This document shows, piece by piece, positions 25,829-34,101 of a stretch of DNA of 64,000 bases (its first letter is position 1; every line of letters starts with the position of its first letter). The translations under genes were made by a program, and so were the position numbers. The DNA is from Streptomyces sp. NRRL F-2580 (lineage in GTDB: Bacteria; Actinomycetota; Actinomycetes; Streptomycetales; Streptomycetaceae). The stretch is from positions 1-64,000 of the forward strand of contig NZ_JOIR01000034.1 of assembly GCF_000720115.1 (NCBI RefSeq), given 5' to 3'. The notes under the pieces were generated by a model. That model searched no databases. It was given only the letters and a program-made list of their open reading frames with translations, and was not told the DNA's origin.

Positions 25829-27316
25829 TCATGCGGGGGTCATGCGGTCCATGACCGCCACCGGCAGGGCGGGGTTCAGCGCCGCCGCCCCCGCCGTCTC
25901 CTCGTCGCCGAGCAGCCCGATGAGGACCGACACGGGCAGCCGTGGATGCCGGGCGGCCGTCGCCCGTACGTCACCGTCCGGGTCGTCGAGCATCCGTACG
26001 GCCGAGTCCGCCGACAGCCTGGGGTCGGCCGCGGCGCGCACGCGGACCTCCGCGTCCGCGTCCCGGCTGAACCGTTCCACCAGCCCGGGCGTCGAATCCG
26101 GGTCGTCGAGGGCCAGTTGCCGCAGCCGCGGATGGGGGTCCTCGGCGTGGCGGAGCAGGTAGCGCCGCGGGAAGTTCGGGTGCCCGTAGGGCCGGTCGGG
26201 GGTGGAGAGGCTGCCGTTCCACCACTGCCACACCTCCAGCAGCATGTCCGCCGGCGCGTCGTCGCAGCGCTCGGCGAGGAAGAGGCGTACGACCCGGTCC
26301 TCGTCCCGGGCCAGCCGTTCCACCACGTCCGGCGGGAGCCGCCGGGCCGTGGCGACGCTGCTGCGCAGCAGTACGTGGCCGGAGGCCGCGAGGCGGCGCA
26401 CGGCCTCCTCGTCCTCGTGCAGCGCGACCACCCACGGGACCGGATGCCGCATCCGCCGCGGGTCGATGTCCACGTCCACGGCGGCCCGCCGCTCCTCCGT
26501 CAGCTCGGGCCGCAGGGACACCGCGAGGCGTACGTCGCCCTCCGGGTCGGCGGCGAGGAGCTCGACCAGGTCGGGGTCCAGGTAGGGGTTTTCGGCGAGG
26601 CGCTTGCGCTGCTTCGGGTCCGCGCCGGCGCAGAGACGTGCGGCGAGGTCCCGGTCCAGCCGGAGCCCGGCGATGTCATGGGCGGCGTTCACGGCCTCGA
26701 AGTCCGCCTCGGTGATCGGCTCCTCCTCGTGCCGGGCCACCACGGCTGCCAGCCGTACCCGCTCGACCGGGTCCGCGCTCAGCCCGGCCCGGGCCTCGGA
26801 ACCGAGGTGCGGCCAGGCCGCGTGGCAGGCCGCCGAGCGGACGGCGGGCAGCGGGTCGGCGGTCAGGGCCACCGCCAGGGCGGAGGGTACGGAGGGCAGT
26901 TCGAGGAGGGCTTCCCGGACCGCGCCGGACGGGTCCCCGGCGAGCACCGCGTACGCCTCGTCCGTGAGCCGGGCCCCGGCCGCCACCGCGACCGTGAGGA
27001 GGGCGTACCGCCGTCGCCCGACCCCTTCCGCCAGCAGCAGCCGGGACCAGCGCTCGGCCGACATCCCCCACTGGACCCGGGTCTCCGCGAGCCGGGCGCG
27101 CACCGTCCACTCGGGGTGGTCCACGGCGGCGTCCAGGACGGCTTCGGGCAGGTCGCGGCGCCAGAGCAGGTGGCCCCGGGTCGTGTCCAGGAGCCGCACG
27201 AGGATCCGATCGGGCACGGCACGGTTCCACGCCAGGGCCTCACGGGCCCGTTCCGCGGCGGCTGTCCCGTACTCCAGCCCGGCCCACTCGTCCCCGGTCC
27301 CCCGTGTGCTCCCCAT
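25829..27316 (-). CDS. Leucine-rich-variant/HEAT-like repeat protein
   Basis: A 495-residue soluble protein from ATG 27316. It is built almost wholly of short helical repeats with the consensus 'D(P)xxxVRxxAAxHPxLPxxxxxxLxxD', for example 'DPDGDVRATAARHPRLPVSV' and DADAEVRVRAAADPRLSADS. These are LRV or HEAT-type units that form a curved scaffold. No enzyme motif is seen. The ribosome site is weak. It may be a protein-interaction platform; partners unknown. Confidence 0.7.
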   Translation of the reverse strand: MGSTRGTGDEWAGLEYGTAAAERAREALAWNRAVPDRILVRLLDTTRGHLLWRRDLPEAVLDAAVDHPEWTVRARLAETRVQWGMSAERWSRLLLAEGVGRRRYALLTVAVAAGARLTDEAYAVLAGDPSGAVREALLELPSVPSALAVALTADPLPAVRSAACHAAWPHLGSEARAGLSADPVERVRLAAVVARHEEEPITEADFEAVNAAHDIAGLRLDRDLAARLCAGADPKQRKRLAENPYLDPDLVELLAADPEGDVRLAVSLRPELTEERRAAVDVDIDPRRMRHPVPWVVALHEDEEAVRRLAASGHVLLRSSVATARRLPPDVVERLARDEDRVVRLFLAERCDDAPADMLLEVWQWWNGSLSTPDRPYGHPNFPRRYLLRHAEDPHPRLRQLALDDPDSTPGLVERFSRDADAEVRVRAAADPRLSADSAVRMLDDPDGDVRATAARHPRLPVSVLIGLLGDEETAGAAALNPALPVAVMDRMTPA

Positions 27317-27351
27317 TCGGGAGAATTTAGTCGGCGATCCGGGGCCCCGGA

Positions 27352-27714
27352 TCACCCAGGGCCTTGCACGACCTGCAGCTGCCCGTCGTCCTCCACGGTG
27401 AGTGCCACCCGTTCGACCCGGTTTCCGACCACCAGCGCGATCCACACGATGCCCCAGAGCAGGCAGGTGAACACGGTCAGGATGGCGTGGAGCACATGGT
27501 TCACCGGCTGCCCGCGCACGAGGACCGCCTGCGTCGGGGAGCGGGACTCCACCCGCCAGCCGGTCGCGACGTACTGGCTCACCGTCCAGTCGAGGATCGC
27601 CGTCCGCCGAGCCGCGTCGACGGGACGGCCGTCCCCGGGAGGAAGCAGGTGGTCCGGCGGCCGCGGCGGCACGCCCCAGTGCCGTTCTTCCTTACGATCC
27701 GAGCGCTCCCACAT
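27352..27714 (-). CDS. Small C-terminally membrane-anchored protein
   Basis: A 120-residue protein from ATG 27714, chosen because a GGGGAGG site lies eight bases before it; a longer frame upstream has no such site. The N-terminal half is soluble and basic ('AILDWTVSQYVATGWRVESR'), followed by one membrane segment (VLHAILTVFTCLLWGIVWIA) and a short tail. This resembles streptomycete DUF-type small membrane proteins with an N-terminal cytoplasmic domain. Function unknown. It ends 35 bases before the HEAT-like gene's start on the same strand, so the two may be cotranscribed. Confidence 0.65.
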   Translation of the reverse strand: MWERSDRKEERHWGVPPRPPDHLLPPGDGRPVDAARRTAILDWTVSQYVATGWRVESRSPTQAVLVRGQPVNHVLHAILTVFTCLLWGIVWIALVVGNRVERVALTVEDDGQLQVVQGPG

Positions 27715-28024
27715 CCGGCTCGCCTCCCCGCACCATGGGTCCGGTGGCTTTCGTTTACTGGGCCATGCATCCAGCCTGCGCGGCCGCGCGGAGTCCGGCA
27801 CGCCGAGCGGGGTGGGCCCTCCGGGAGGATTCGAACCGGCGCTCGGTTCCGGGTCTTCGGCAGGCCCGAACGGCCCGTACGGCCCCGTGTCAGCCAAGGT
27901 CCAACACCGCCCTTAGGCCCGTACCCAGACAAACCTCCGACAGCCCCGCCACCGTGCGGGGCTCTCGCGTCACAGACCTGTCACGGCCGCTCCATGGCAG
28001 TCGGCGTCCGGGCAGAGTGGCGCG
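27715..28024. other. Intergenic region, 310 bases, with a hairpin
   Basis: The region holds the promoters of the divergent small membrane protein and lipoprotein genes. An AGCCCCGC...GCGGGGCT hairpin at 27942-27963 could be a terminator left from a lost gene or a leader structure. A GGATTCGAACC near 27826-27838 resembles a tRNA T-arm but has no matching cloverleaf. Confidence 0.4.
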
Positions 28025-28474
28025 ATGCGCACACACCACACCGTCACCCTCCTCGCCGCCGCATGCCTCGCGCTCACCGGCTGCGCGGACGCGGACGCGG
28101 ACCACGCAGGCATGAGCGACGAGGGCAGGCCGACCGCCTCATCACCCGCTGCCCGGCAAAGCGCGGCTCCTGAGGCCCCCAGTTCCGCAGCCTCCGCCGC
28201 CGGCATCCCGCCCAGCCCCGCCCCCGAGCAGCGCGCCATCTACCTCGCGGCGCTCAACAAGATCGACCCCGAGATCGTCAACGGCCAGGACGACAAAGCC
28301 ATCTCCCGGGGCCTGAATCAGTGCCAGTCCATGAAGGACGAGAAGGACCCGACCAAGCGCGTCGAGTCCACCAACAGGCGTTTCATCGGCCCCAACCACC
28401 CGGACGGCTTCGGCCCCACCAAGGCCGCATTCATCCTCGCCGCCGTACAGACCAATCTCTGCCCCACGTACTGA
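28025..28474 (+). CDS. Lipoprotein with a DUF732-like C-terminal domain
   Basis: A 149-residue secreted lipoprotein. The signal MRTHHTVTLLAAACLALTGC ends in a lipobox Cys at residue 20. A Ser/Ala/Pro-rich low-complexity linker (to about residue 70) leads to a short helical domain with two Cys ('GLNQCQSMK', QTNLCPTY), as in DUF732 proteins of actinobacteria. Function unknown; surface location is clear. Confidence 0.75.
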   Translation: MRTHHTVTLLAAACLALTGCADADADHAGMSDEGRPTASSPAARQSAAPEAPSSAASAAGIPPSPAPEQRAIYLAALNKIDPEIVNGQDDKAISRGLNQCQSMKDEKDPTKRVESTNRRFIGPNHPDGFGPTKAAFILAAVQTNLCPTY

Positions 28475-28516
28475 CGGGGGCCATCGACCACCTCGGTGCA
28501 GGTGGACGCGGGAACG

Positions 28517-28544
28517 GCCGCCCGGAACGAGGGCCCCGGGCGGC
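28517..28544. terminator. Hairpin between converging genes
   Basis: GCCGCCCGG and CCGGGCGGC form a 9-bp perfect stem with a ten-base loop between the lipoprotein stop and the 3' end of the hydrolase fragment. It could stop transcription from either side. Confidence 0.5.
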
Positions 28545-28573
28545 ACCACCCACAGGGCTGCGGCCATCAGGGT

Positions 28574-29327
28574 TCACAGTGACGCTTTGCTGTCACTGGT
28601 GACGAGGGGGCGGACGTGGGTGAGGAGCAGTTCCAGGAACCGTTCGGGCTGCCGGAGCGCCGCGAAGTGACTGGCGTCCTCGATCAGCGCGAACGCTTTG
28701 ACGGGGGCTTCGACAGCGTTGAAGTACGCCTGGGCCCGCGCCGCGGGGGTGATGACGTCGTGGGCGCCCTGGAAGATGAAGAACGGCAGCTCGAAGCGGG
28801 TGCCGTCGGCCCAGTCGTCGAGTGCCCCCGTCCCCTCGGTGACGGGGGCGGAGAAGCCTTGGCCCTGGAAGTAGGCCTTGATGCGGCCGAGCGAGTACAG
28901 AGGGGACAGCCACAGCGAACCGACGATCACCTTCTTCACGGTGTCCAGGTTCAGCGGGTCGCTGCTGGCGCACAGCTTGTCGTACGTGGAACGCTGAGCC
29001 GAACTCCAGCGGCCCGGGTCGGCCCCCATGACCTCCACCTTCGCCACGTCCTGGGTCTTGCCCGCGGCCCGCAGTCGCTCGAGCGTGCCCCGGTAGGCAG
29101 AGGTGTCCCGGCCCGCCTCCTGGATGTTCTGGTCCGTGCCCATGTACGCCGAGAAGAGCTCGGGATGGCTGCGGGCCAGCCTGAGTCCGAAAGTCGTACC
29201 GAAGGAGCTCGCCAGCAGTACGACCTTGTCCACGGCCAGCCGGCGCCGGATGTGTTCTGTGACCTCCAGAGCGTCCTCGTACAGCCTGTCGAAGTCCAGT
29301 ACGCCCTGCCCTTCAGCGCCCCGCACG
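28574..29327 (-). pseudogene. Alpha/beta hydrolase (proline iminopeptidase-like), 5' truncated
   Basis: The readable frame begins near FDRLYEDALEVTEHIRRRLA and keeps the nucleophile elbow 'VVLLASSFGTTFGLRLA', the acid region 'FIFQGAHDVITP' and the His in EDASHFAALRQP. The first about 100 residues, with the HG oxyanion loop, are missing. Upstream the frame leads straight into a terminator and a tRNA, not into hydrolase sequence. No ribosome site or natural start is seen, so it is called a truncated gene. The break coincides with 29327/29328, the edge of the broken tRNA terminator. Confidence 0.7.
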
Positions 29328-29357
29328 AGAGCCCCGCCGGTCTCCCGGCGGGGCTCT
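29328..29357 (-). terminator. tRNA-Trp terminator, one flank lost
   Basis: AGAGCCCCGCCGG and CCGGCGGGGCTCT make a perfect 13-bp stem with a four-base loop, 45 bases downstream of the tRNA. On the tRNA side the sequence continues GGCGTTTTC, which should be matched by GAAAACGCC on the far side to make a longer symmetrical hairpin. Instead the far flank is unrelated (GCACG). This marks a recombination junction. Confidence 0.7.
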
Positions 29358-29402
29358 GGCGTTTTCCCGGTGCAGAAACCATCGGCTTCGTGCACTGGAC
29401 AG

Positions 29403-29476
29403 CAGGGGCGGCAGGATTCGAACCTGCGGCCTTCGGTTTTGGAGACCGGCGCTCTGACCAGCTGAGCTACACCCCT
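29403..29476 (-). tRNA. tRNA-Trp (anticodon CCA)
   Basis: A 74-nt cloverleaf without encoded CCA. The acceptor stem AGGGGTG/CGCCCCT pairs (one G-T), the D stem is GCTC/GAGC, the anticodon loop CTCCAAA carries CCA for Trp, the T stem is GCAGG/CCTGC and the T loop TTCGAAT. The top pair of the anticodon stem (27-43) is a C-A mismatch. Streptomycetes usually keep tRNA-Trp next to secE-nusG; here its neighbours are an ankyrin gene and a hydrolase fragment, so it may be an extra copy or a moved one. Confidence 0.85.
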
Positions 29477-29530
29477 TCGGTGGGACCAACCTTGGCACGG
29501 CCCGACCCGGAGATCCACTGTATTTCTCGC

Positions 29531-30265
29531 TCAACCGGGTGCGAGTCGCTCGCCGGTGTGGGCGCCGGAGCTCCGCAGCCAGTCGATCAGTTCCGCGTTC
29601 TCGCTCGTCAGGGCGATGTCGAGCGGGGTGAGCCGGTGGTAGCCGATCCAGTCGATGTCCGCTCCGTGGGACAGCAGACAGCGCGCCGTGGACACCTGGC
29701 CGCCGTGGCAGGCCTGCCAGAAGGCGCTGGTGACGCCCTCGGGGGACGCGCCGGCTGCGAGGAACTCCTCGACCGCGTCGAGCAGACCGAGGGCGGCGGC
29801 GTCCTGAAGGTCGGGGCGGGCTCCGAGGACGAGCAGCCGGCGCGCGGCCCGCCGCTGGCCGAAGCCGCAGGCGTCCGTGAGCGGGGTACCGCCGCCGAGG
29901 ACGGCGCCCGGGGCGTTGACATCGGCCCCCGCGGCGACGAGGGCGTCGACGGCGGCCACGTCGTCGTTGCTCGCCGCCCAGCGCAGCGGGGTCTCGGCGT
30001 GCGCCCCGACGAAGCGGGCCCCCGGGTCGGCTCCGGCCTCGACGAGCGTACGGATCACCGCGGCCGTGTCGGGGTAGTGGCCGGGCCAGTCGGTGGCGAT
30101 GTGCAGCAGGCTGTGCCCGCCGGCCGCGGCACCGCGCTTGACGAGCTGCGTGGCGGCGAGTCCCGGGTGCGCGTGCAGGAGGTCCCGCAGGTCCGGCAGG
30201 TCGCCGCCCCGGATCGCGGCGGTGACGGCGACGGCGAGCAGGTCGCCGGATTCGAGGGACTGCAT
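29531..30265 (-). CDS. Ankyrin-repeat protein
   Basis: A 244-residue soluble protein from ATG 30265 (AAGGA six bases upstream; the earlier ATG at 30298 is less favoured). It is made of five or six ankyrin repeats, for example 'AAVIRTLVEAGADPGARF', 'ETPLRWAASNDDVAAVDALV' and GGTPLTDACGFGQRRAARRL, ending 'LTPLDIALTSENAELIDWL'. These bind partner proteins. No enzyme domain or signal peptide. Transcribed toward the tRNA. Confidence 0.85.
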   Translation of the reverse strand: MQSLESGDLLAVAVTAAIRGGDLPDLRDLLHAHPGLAATQLVKRGAAAGGHSLLHIATDWPGHYPDTAAVIRTLVEAGADPGARFVGAHAETPLRWAASNDDVAAVDALVAAGADVNAPGAVLGGGTPLTDACGFGQRRAARRLLVLGARPDLQDAAALGLLDAVEEFLAAGASPEGVTSAFWQACHGGQVSTARCLLSHGADIDWIGYHRLTPLDIALTSENAELIDWLRSSGAHTGERLAPG

Positions 30266-30453
30266 GGACCGTCCTTCCCCGGGGTCTTCCGGAGCCATCC
30301 CTGGGCCACCATTTCCCGGACTTCCGCAGGCCTTCCGCAGCCCGTCCGCGGGCCGTCCGTCGGCCGTTCCCGAGCGTGGCGGCCAGCCTACGGGCCCGGG
30401 GCGGCGGGGCAGTGGGACGGCGCGGGTGGCGGGGGCCGCGGCCGGCGAGGATC

Positions 30454-31056
30454 GTGAGCAGGGTGAACCGTGCGACGGGGGGTTCGTCCGTGCCCCGGAG
30501 CCGGGAGACGGGCCGCCCGCGCCGCCCGGGCCCTGCGACGCGCCGTCGCGGCCGCCTCCGCGGCGCCCTGGTGGCGCTCGCCCTCCTCGCCAACGCCCTG
30601 CTCGGCGCGGCCCCCGGCGGCTCCGGCGAGACGATCTCCCTCGCGGGGAACGAGCCCGGCCAGCGGCTCGACGTCACGCTGACGCAGGTGGTCGACCCCG
30701 CGAGCCCGGCAGTCGGCCCCACGGCCGAGGCCGAGCGCGGGACTGGGGCCGACCCCGACGGATCCGATCGGCTCCTCGCCGTCCGCTTCCGGCTGGAGAA
30801 CACCGGTACCGCCGTCTACCGGGATTCCCCCGCGCCGGCCGCGCACCTCCTCGACACCACCGGGCAGCGGTTCACCGGGCTCGACGTCCCCACGACGGCG
30901 GGCCCGAGCTTCCCCGACACCGTCACGCTCGAACCCGGCGGCACGACGGAGGGCTTCATCACCTTCCGGCTCCCCGAGGACGCCGGCGCGGTCGCGGTCC
31001 AGTTCGCCCTCAACGCCGGCCTCGGCGACGACGTCGGCCAGTGGAGCCTCCCGTAG
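30454..31056 (+). CDS. Secreted DUF4352-type protein
   Basis: About 200 residues from GTG 30454 (GTG 30463 also possible; a GCGAGG site fits either). After an Arg-rich start, a hydrophobic segment (GALVALALLANALLG) serves as signal or anchor. The mature part is a beta-sandwich like DUF4352 or telomeric-repeat-binding-factor-2-like lipoproteins: 'LDVTLTQVVDPASP', LLAVRFRLENTGTAVY, 'GTTEGFITFRLPEDAG'. It probably acts at the cell surface; function unknown. Confidence 0.65.
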   Translation: MSRVNRATGGSSVPRSRETGRPRRPGPATRRRGRLRGALVALALLANALLGAAPGGSGETISLAGNEPGQRLDVTLTQVVDPASPAVGPTAEAERGTGADPDGSDRLLAVRFRLENTGTAVYRDSPAPAAHLLDTTGQRFTGLDVPTTAGPSFPDTVTLEPGGTTEGFITFRLPEDAGAVAVQFALNAGLGDDVGQWSLP

Positions 31057-31098
31057 GGCTTGCGCCGCCTGGCGGCGGGCGAGTTTCGGCCGCCCCCC

Positions 31099-31127
31099 TT
31101 GACCGCTCTGGTCCAGACCAATAGTTT
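31099..31127 (+). promoter_or_regulatory. Chitinase promoter overlapping a DasR-type box
   Basis: TTGACC (31099-31104) and TAGTTT (31122-31127) are 17 bases apart and fit a sigma-70-like promoter. Between them lies TCTGGTCCAGACCAAT (31107-31122), which matches the dre box of DasR (consensus around ACTGGTCTAGACCACT) except for a central T-to-C change and edge bases. DasR represses chitin and N-acetylglucosamine genes, so control by it is very likely. Confidence 0.75.
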
Positions 31128-31183
31128 CCGGCATGCACCGCGCACGCGCTCACGCCCGTTCCCCGCCTCCGCAAAGGAAGCCC

Positions 31184-32518
31184 ATGCGCCGCAGCATGCT
31201 CGGCAGACTGGCCGTCGCCGCCTGTTCCCTCTCCCTGCTCACCGCCTTCGCGCCCGCCGCCGGTGCGGACGGCGGCGGCGGGGCGAGCGGACCCGCCCGC
31301 TCGTACAAGAAGGTCGGCTACTTCACCCAGTGGGGCGTCTACGGGCGGGACTTCCAGGTCCAGGACCTCGAGGCGAACGGCTCCGCCGGCAAGCTCACCC
31401 ACATCAACTACGCCTTCGGCAACGTCAGCCCGCAAGGCACGTGCTTCACGGGGAACGTGCCGGGCGAGGCCGACGCCTGGGCCGACTACGTCCGGCCGCT
31501 GGACGCCGCGAACTCCGTCGACGGGGTCGCCGACACTCCGGAGCAGCCGCTCGCCGGCAACTTCAACCAGCTGCGCGAGCTCAAGGCCAAGCACCCCGGC
31601 CTCAAGGTGCTGATCTCGCTGGGCGGTTGGAGCTGGTCCACCCACTTCTCGGACGCCGCCCTCACCCCCGCCTCGCGCAAGGCCTTCGTGGCCTCCTGCA
31701 TCGACCTCTACATCAAGGGCAACCTCCCGCAGGACGGCAGCCGCGGCGGTGCGGGTGCGGCCGCCGGCGTGTTCGACGGGATCGACCTCGACTGGGAGTG
31801 GCCCGGTTCCGCGGGCGACGCCGACACCACGTTCCGGCCGGAGGACAAGCGCAACTTCACCGAGCTCGTCAAGGAGTTCCGCACCCAGCTCGACGCGTAC
31901 GCGAAGAGCCGGCGCAAGAAGACGAAGTACGAGCTGACCGCCTTCGTCCCGACCGCCCCCGCCAAGATCGACGCGGGCTTCGACGTCCGCCGGATCATGC
32001 GCGACCTCGACTTCGTGACCCTGCAGGGCTACGACTTCCACGTCTCCGGCGAGCCGAAGACCGCCCAGCAGTCCGCGCTCTACGCCCGGGGCGACTTCAG
32101 CGTCGACGGCACGGTGGACGCCTGGCGCCTGCGCGGCGCGCCCGCGCACAAGCTGGTGATGGGCATGCCGTTCTACGGGCAGGGCTGGACCGGCGTCAGC
32201 GGCGGAGGGGACGGCATGGGGCAGCCCGCCACGGGCCCGGCGCCGGCCACCTGGTCCGCCGGTTACGAGGACTACAAGGCGCTGAAGACGCTGGCCGGCT
32301 CCGGCACCTACCAGGTCCACCGGGACCGGCTCGGTGGCCATGCCTGGCTGTTCGACGGCACCACCCTGTGGACGTACGACGACCCGCAGGTGCTGCGCGC
32401 CAAGACCGGCTACGTACGCGAACACGGCCTGGGCGGCGCGATGTTCTGGTCGCTCGACGCGGACACCGCCGACGGCGAGCTGATGACGGCCGTGGACAGA
32501 GGGCTGCGCGAGCACTGA
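31184..32518 (+). CDS. Secreted GH18 chitinase
   Basis: A 444-residue preprotein from ATG 31184 (AAGGAAG site just upstream). The signal peptide runs to about residue 28. A single GH18 barrel follows, with substrate-binding KVGYFTQWGVYGRDF, ISLGGWSWS, the catalytic DGIDLDWEWP (DxxDxDxE, proton-donor Glu) and late barrel motifs 'VMGMPFYGQGW' and 'GAMFWSLDADTADGEL'. No chitin-binding module is present, so it probably acts on soluble or amorphous chitin. Control by the DasR-like box at its promoter. Confidence 0.92.
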   Translation: MRRSMLGRLAVAACSLSLLTAFAPAAGADGGGGASGPARSYKKVGYFTQWGVYGRDFQVQDLEANGSAGKLTHINYAFGNVSPQGTCFTGNVPGEADAWADYVRPLDAANSVDGVADTPEQPLAGNFNQLRELKAKHPGLKVLISLGGWSWSTHFSDAALTPASRKAFVASCIDLYIKGNLPQDGSRGGAGAAAGVFDGIDLDWEWPGSAGDADTTFRPEDKRNFTELVKEFRTQLDAYAKSRRKKTKYELTAFVPTAPAKIDAGFDVRRIMRDLDFVTLQGYDFHVSGEPKTAQQSALYARGDFSVDGTVDAWRLRGAPAHKLVMGMPFYGQGWTGVSGGGDGMGQPATGPAPATWSAGYEDYKALKTLAGSGTYQVHRDRLGGHAWLFDGTTLWTYDDPQVLRAKTGYVREHGLGGAMFWSLDADTADGELMTAVDRGLREH

Positions 32519-32635
32519 ACCCGGGTTGCCGCCGACCCCACGGGCCGGCGCCACGGGCCGGCGCCACCGACCGGCGCCGCCGGGCCGCGGAAATCGATCC
32601 GGCCCTGCGGCGCCCCTCCACGTACGCTCCCCCGC

Positions 32636-33120
32636 ATGAGGAACCCGCCGGTACGGGCGGAAACCGGCTGACGACGCGATGGGCCGCGCAGGCGGGACGG
32701 CTCGGCCGGCCCGGCCCGCACCCGAACTGGCCCACGCCCTGGGCATACCCGGCGAGGCCGCAGGCGGGGCCGCCCGGGAGCTGCTGGCCGCACTGGCCGA
32801 CGTACGAGGCCTGCGGACGGCGACCGGGCCGTGGGCTGCGGCCGGACTCCCGGTGGAGGAACGGTGGACGGCGAGGCTCCCAGCGGGCGCGCGGGGAATC
32901 GTTCGGCCCGGCAGTCCGCGCTGGCCAGGTTGCACGCCGAGGGCTTCGAGGCCGCGGCCGTCACTGCCGCCGTCGCGGGACCGGCTCCGCGCCGCCGTCG
33001 CGGCCCAGGTAGCGGGTGCGCCGGGCCGTGTGCGCGTCCACCGTCCGTTCGGGTTCCTGGCCGTCCACCGGGCCTCGCGGCTGGTCCTGGCGGCCGGCTG
33101 GATCGCCGAGCCCGACTTCC
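32636..33120 (+). pseudogene. Serpin-like protein gene, deleted and frameshifted
   Basis: Pieces of a streptomycete serpin-family protein can be read in three frames. A start MRNPPVRAET is followed by RLTTRWAAQAG one base over; then PELAHALGIPGEAAGGAARE and 'LPVEERWTARLPAGARGIVR'; then 'RQSALARLHAEGFEAAAVTA'; and the hallmark C-terminal RVRVHRPFGFLAVHRASRLV. About 200 internal residues are missing. It ends against the kinase stop codon. A former protease inhibitor gene, now dead. Confidence 0.7.
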
Positions 33121-33121
33121 T

Positions 33122-34099
33122 CTATGTGCCCGCGCGGTGGGCGGCGGCCAGGGCTGCCGTGTCCGTGAAGGCGGGGACGTGGCCGGTGCCGCCACGGCCG
33201 GAGACCGAGAGGGAGGCCGCGGCCGTGCCGTACGCCACGGCGTCCGCGAGGGTGTCGCCGAGGACGAGCCGGGCGGTGGCGGTGCCGGTGAAGCAGTCGC
33301 CCGCGCCCGTCGCGTCCACCGGCGCGGGGTTCACCGGCACGGGGTGGTAAACCGCCCGCGTGCCGTCGTCCAGCAGCAGGCGGTCCGCTCCGGCGGTGAC
33401 CGCGACCGTACGGGCCCCGAGCGCGCGGAAGCGGGCCGCGGCGGTGCGCGGATCGGCGGTGTCGACGAGGGCCTGCGCGTCGGCCGGGCAGGAGGTCTTG
33501 AGCAGCCCGGTCAGCGGGGCGATCCGGGCGAGCAGCTCCCGGGCCTCGGCCCGGCCGGTCAGCCGGGAGCGGAAGTTGGGGTCGTACGAGAGGTACCCGC
33601 CCGCCCCGTGCACGAGGTGTGCGGCGGCCAGTACGGCGCCCCGGCTGCTCGGTGACAGGGCGCCGGTGATACCGCTGGTGATGAGTGCCCCGCAGCGGGT
33701 CAGCAGTTCGCGCCAGGAGTGGACGTGCGCGGGCGCGAGGGTGGAACCGGCGCTGCGGGTGCGCCAGTAGACGAACTCGCGGTCGCCGTCGGTGTCGGCG
33801 GAGAGCAGGTAGGCGCCGTTGGGGTGCGGGGCGCGGTGCACGTGGGCGACGTCCACGCCGAGTTCGGCGGCCCGGCGCAGCAGCGGGGTGCTGAGCTCGT
33901 CGTCGCCGACCACCGCGAGCAGGGCGGTCCGGGCCCCGGCCGCCGCGGCGGCGGCCGCCGCGTTGAGTGCGTCACCGGAGTAGGAGATGCGGGCCGGGGT
34001 GCCGTCGGCGGCCTCGCGCAGGGTGGTGCCCGCGTGGATCTCGACGAGGACCTCGCCGAGGACGAGGACGTCGTAGGCCGGGGCGGGTCGTCGGGGCAC
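33122..34099 (-). CDS. kdgK: PfkB-family sugar kinase, probably 2-keto-3-deoxygluconate kinase
   Basis: A 325-residue ribokinase-fold enzyme from GTG 34099, two bases behind the aldolase stop. The N-terminal 'VLVLGEVLVEIHAG' and the C-terminal ATP/anion-hole signature PVDATGAGDCFTGTATARLV with catalytic Asp are intact. Pairing with a KDPG aldolase and an IclR regulator strongly suggests it phosphorylates KDG to KDPG in hexuronate or gluconate breakdown. The substrate is inferred from context; other PfkB sugars cannot be excluded. Confidence 0.8.
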   Translation of the reverse strand: MPRRPAPAYDVLVLGEVLVEIHAGTTLREAADGTPARISYSGDALNAAAAAAAAGARTALLAVVGDDELSTPLLRRAAELGVDVAHVHRAPHPNGAYLLSADTDGDREFVYWRTRSAGSTLAPAHVHSWRELLTRCGALITSGITGALSPSSRGAVLAAAHLVHGAGGYLSYDPNFRSRLTGRAEARELLARIAPLTGLLKTSCPADAQALVDTADPRTAAARFRALGARTVAVTAGADRLLLDDGTRAVYHPVPVNPAPVDATGAGDCFTGTATARLVLGDTLADAVAYGTAAASLSVSGRGGTGHVPAFTDTAALAAAHRAGT

Positions 34100-34101
34100 G
34101 G

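Noticed and set aside
27800-27900. tRNA-like GGTTCGAATCC on the minus strand
   Set aside because: No acceptor, D or anticodon stem can be paired around it; the T stem itself does not close.
29358-29520. N-terminal extension of the hydrolase through the tRNA
   Set aside because: The frame is open across the tRNA gene and terminator by chance; that sequence is structural RNA.
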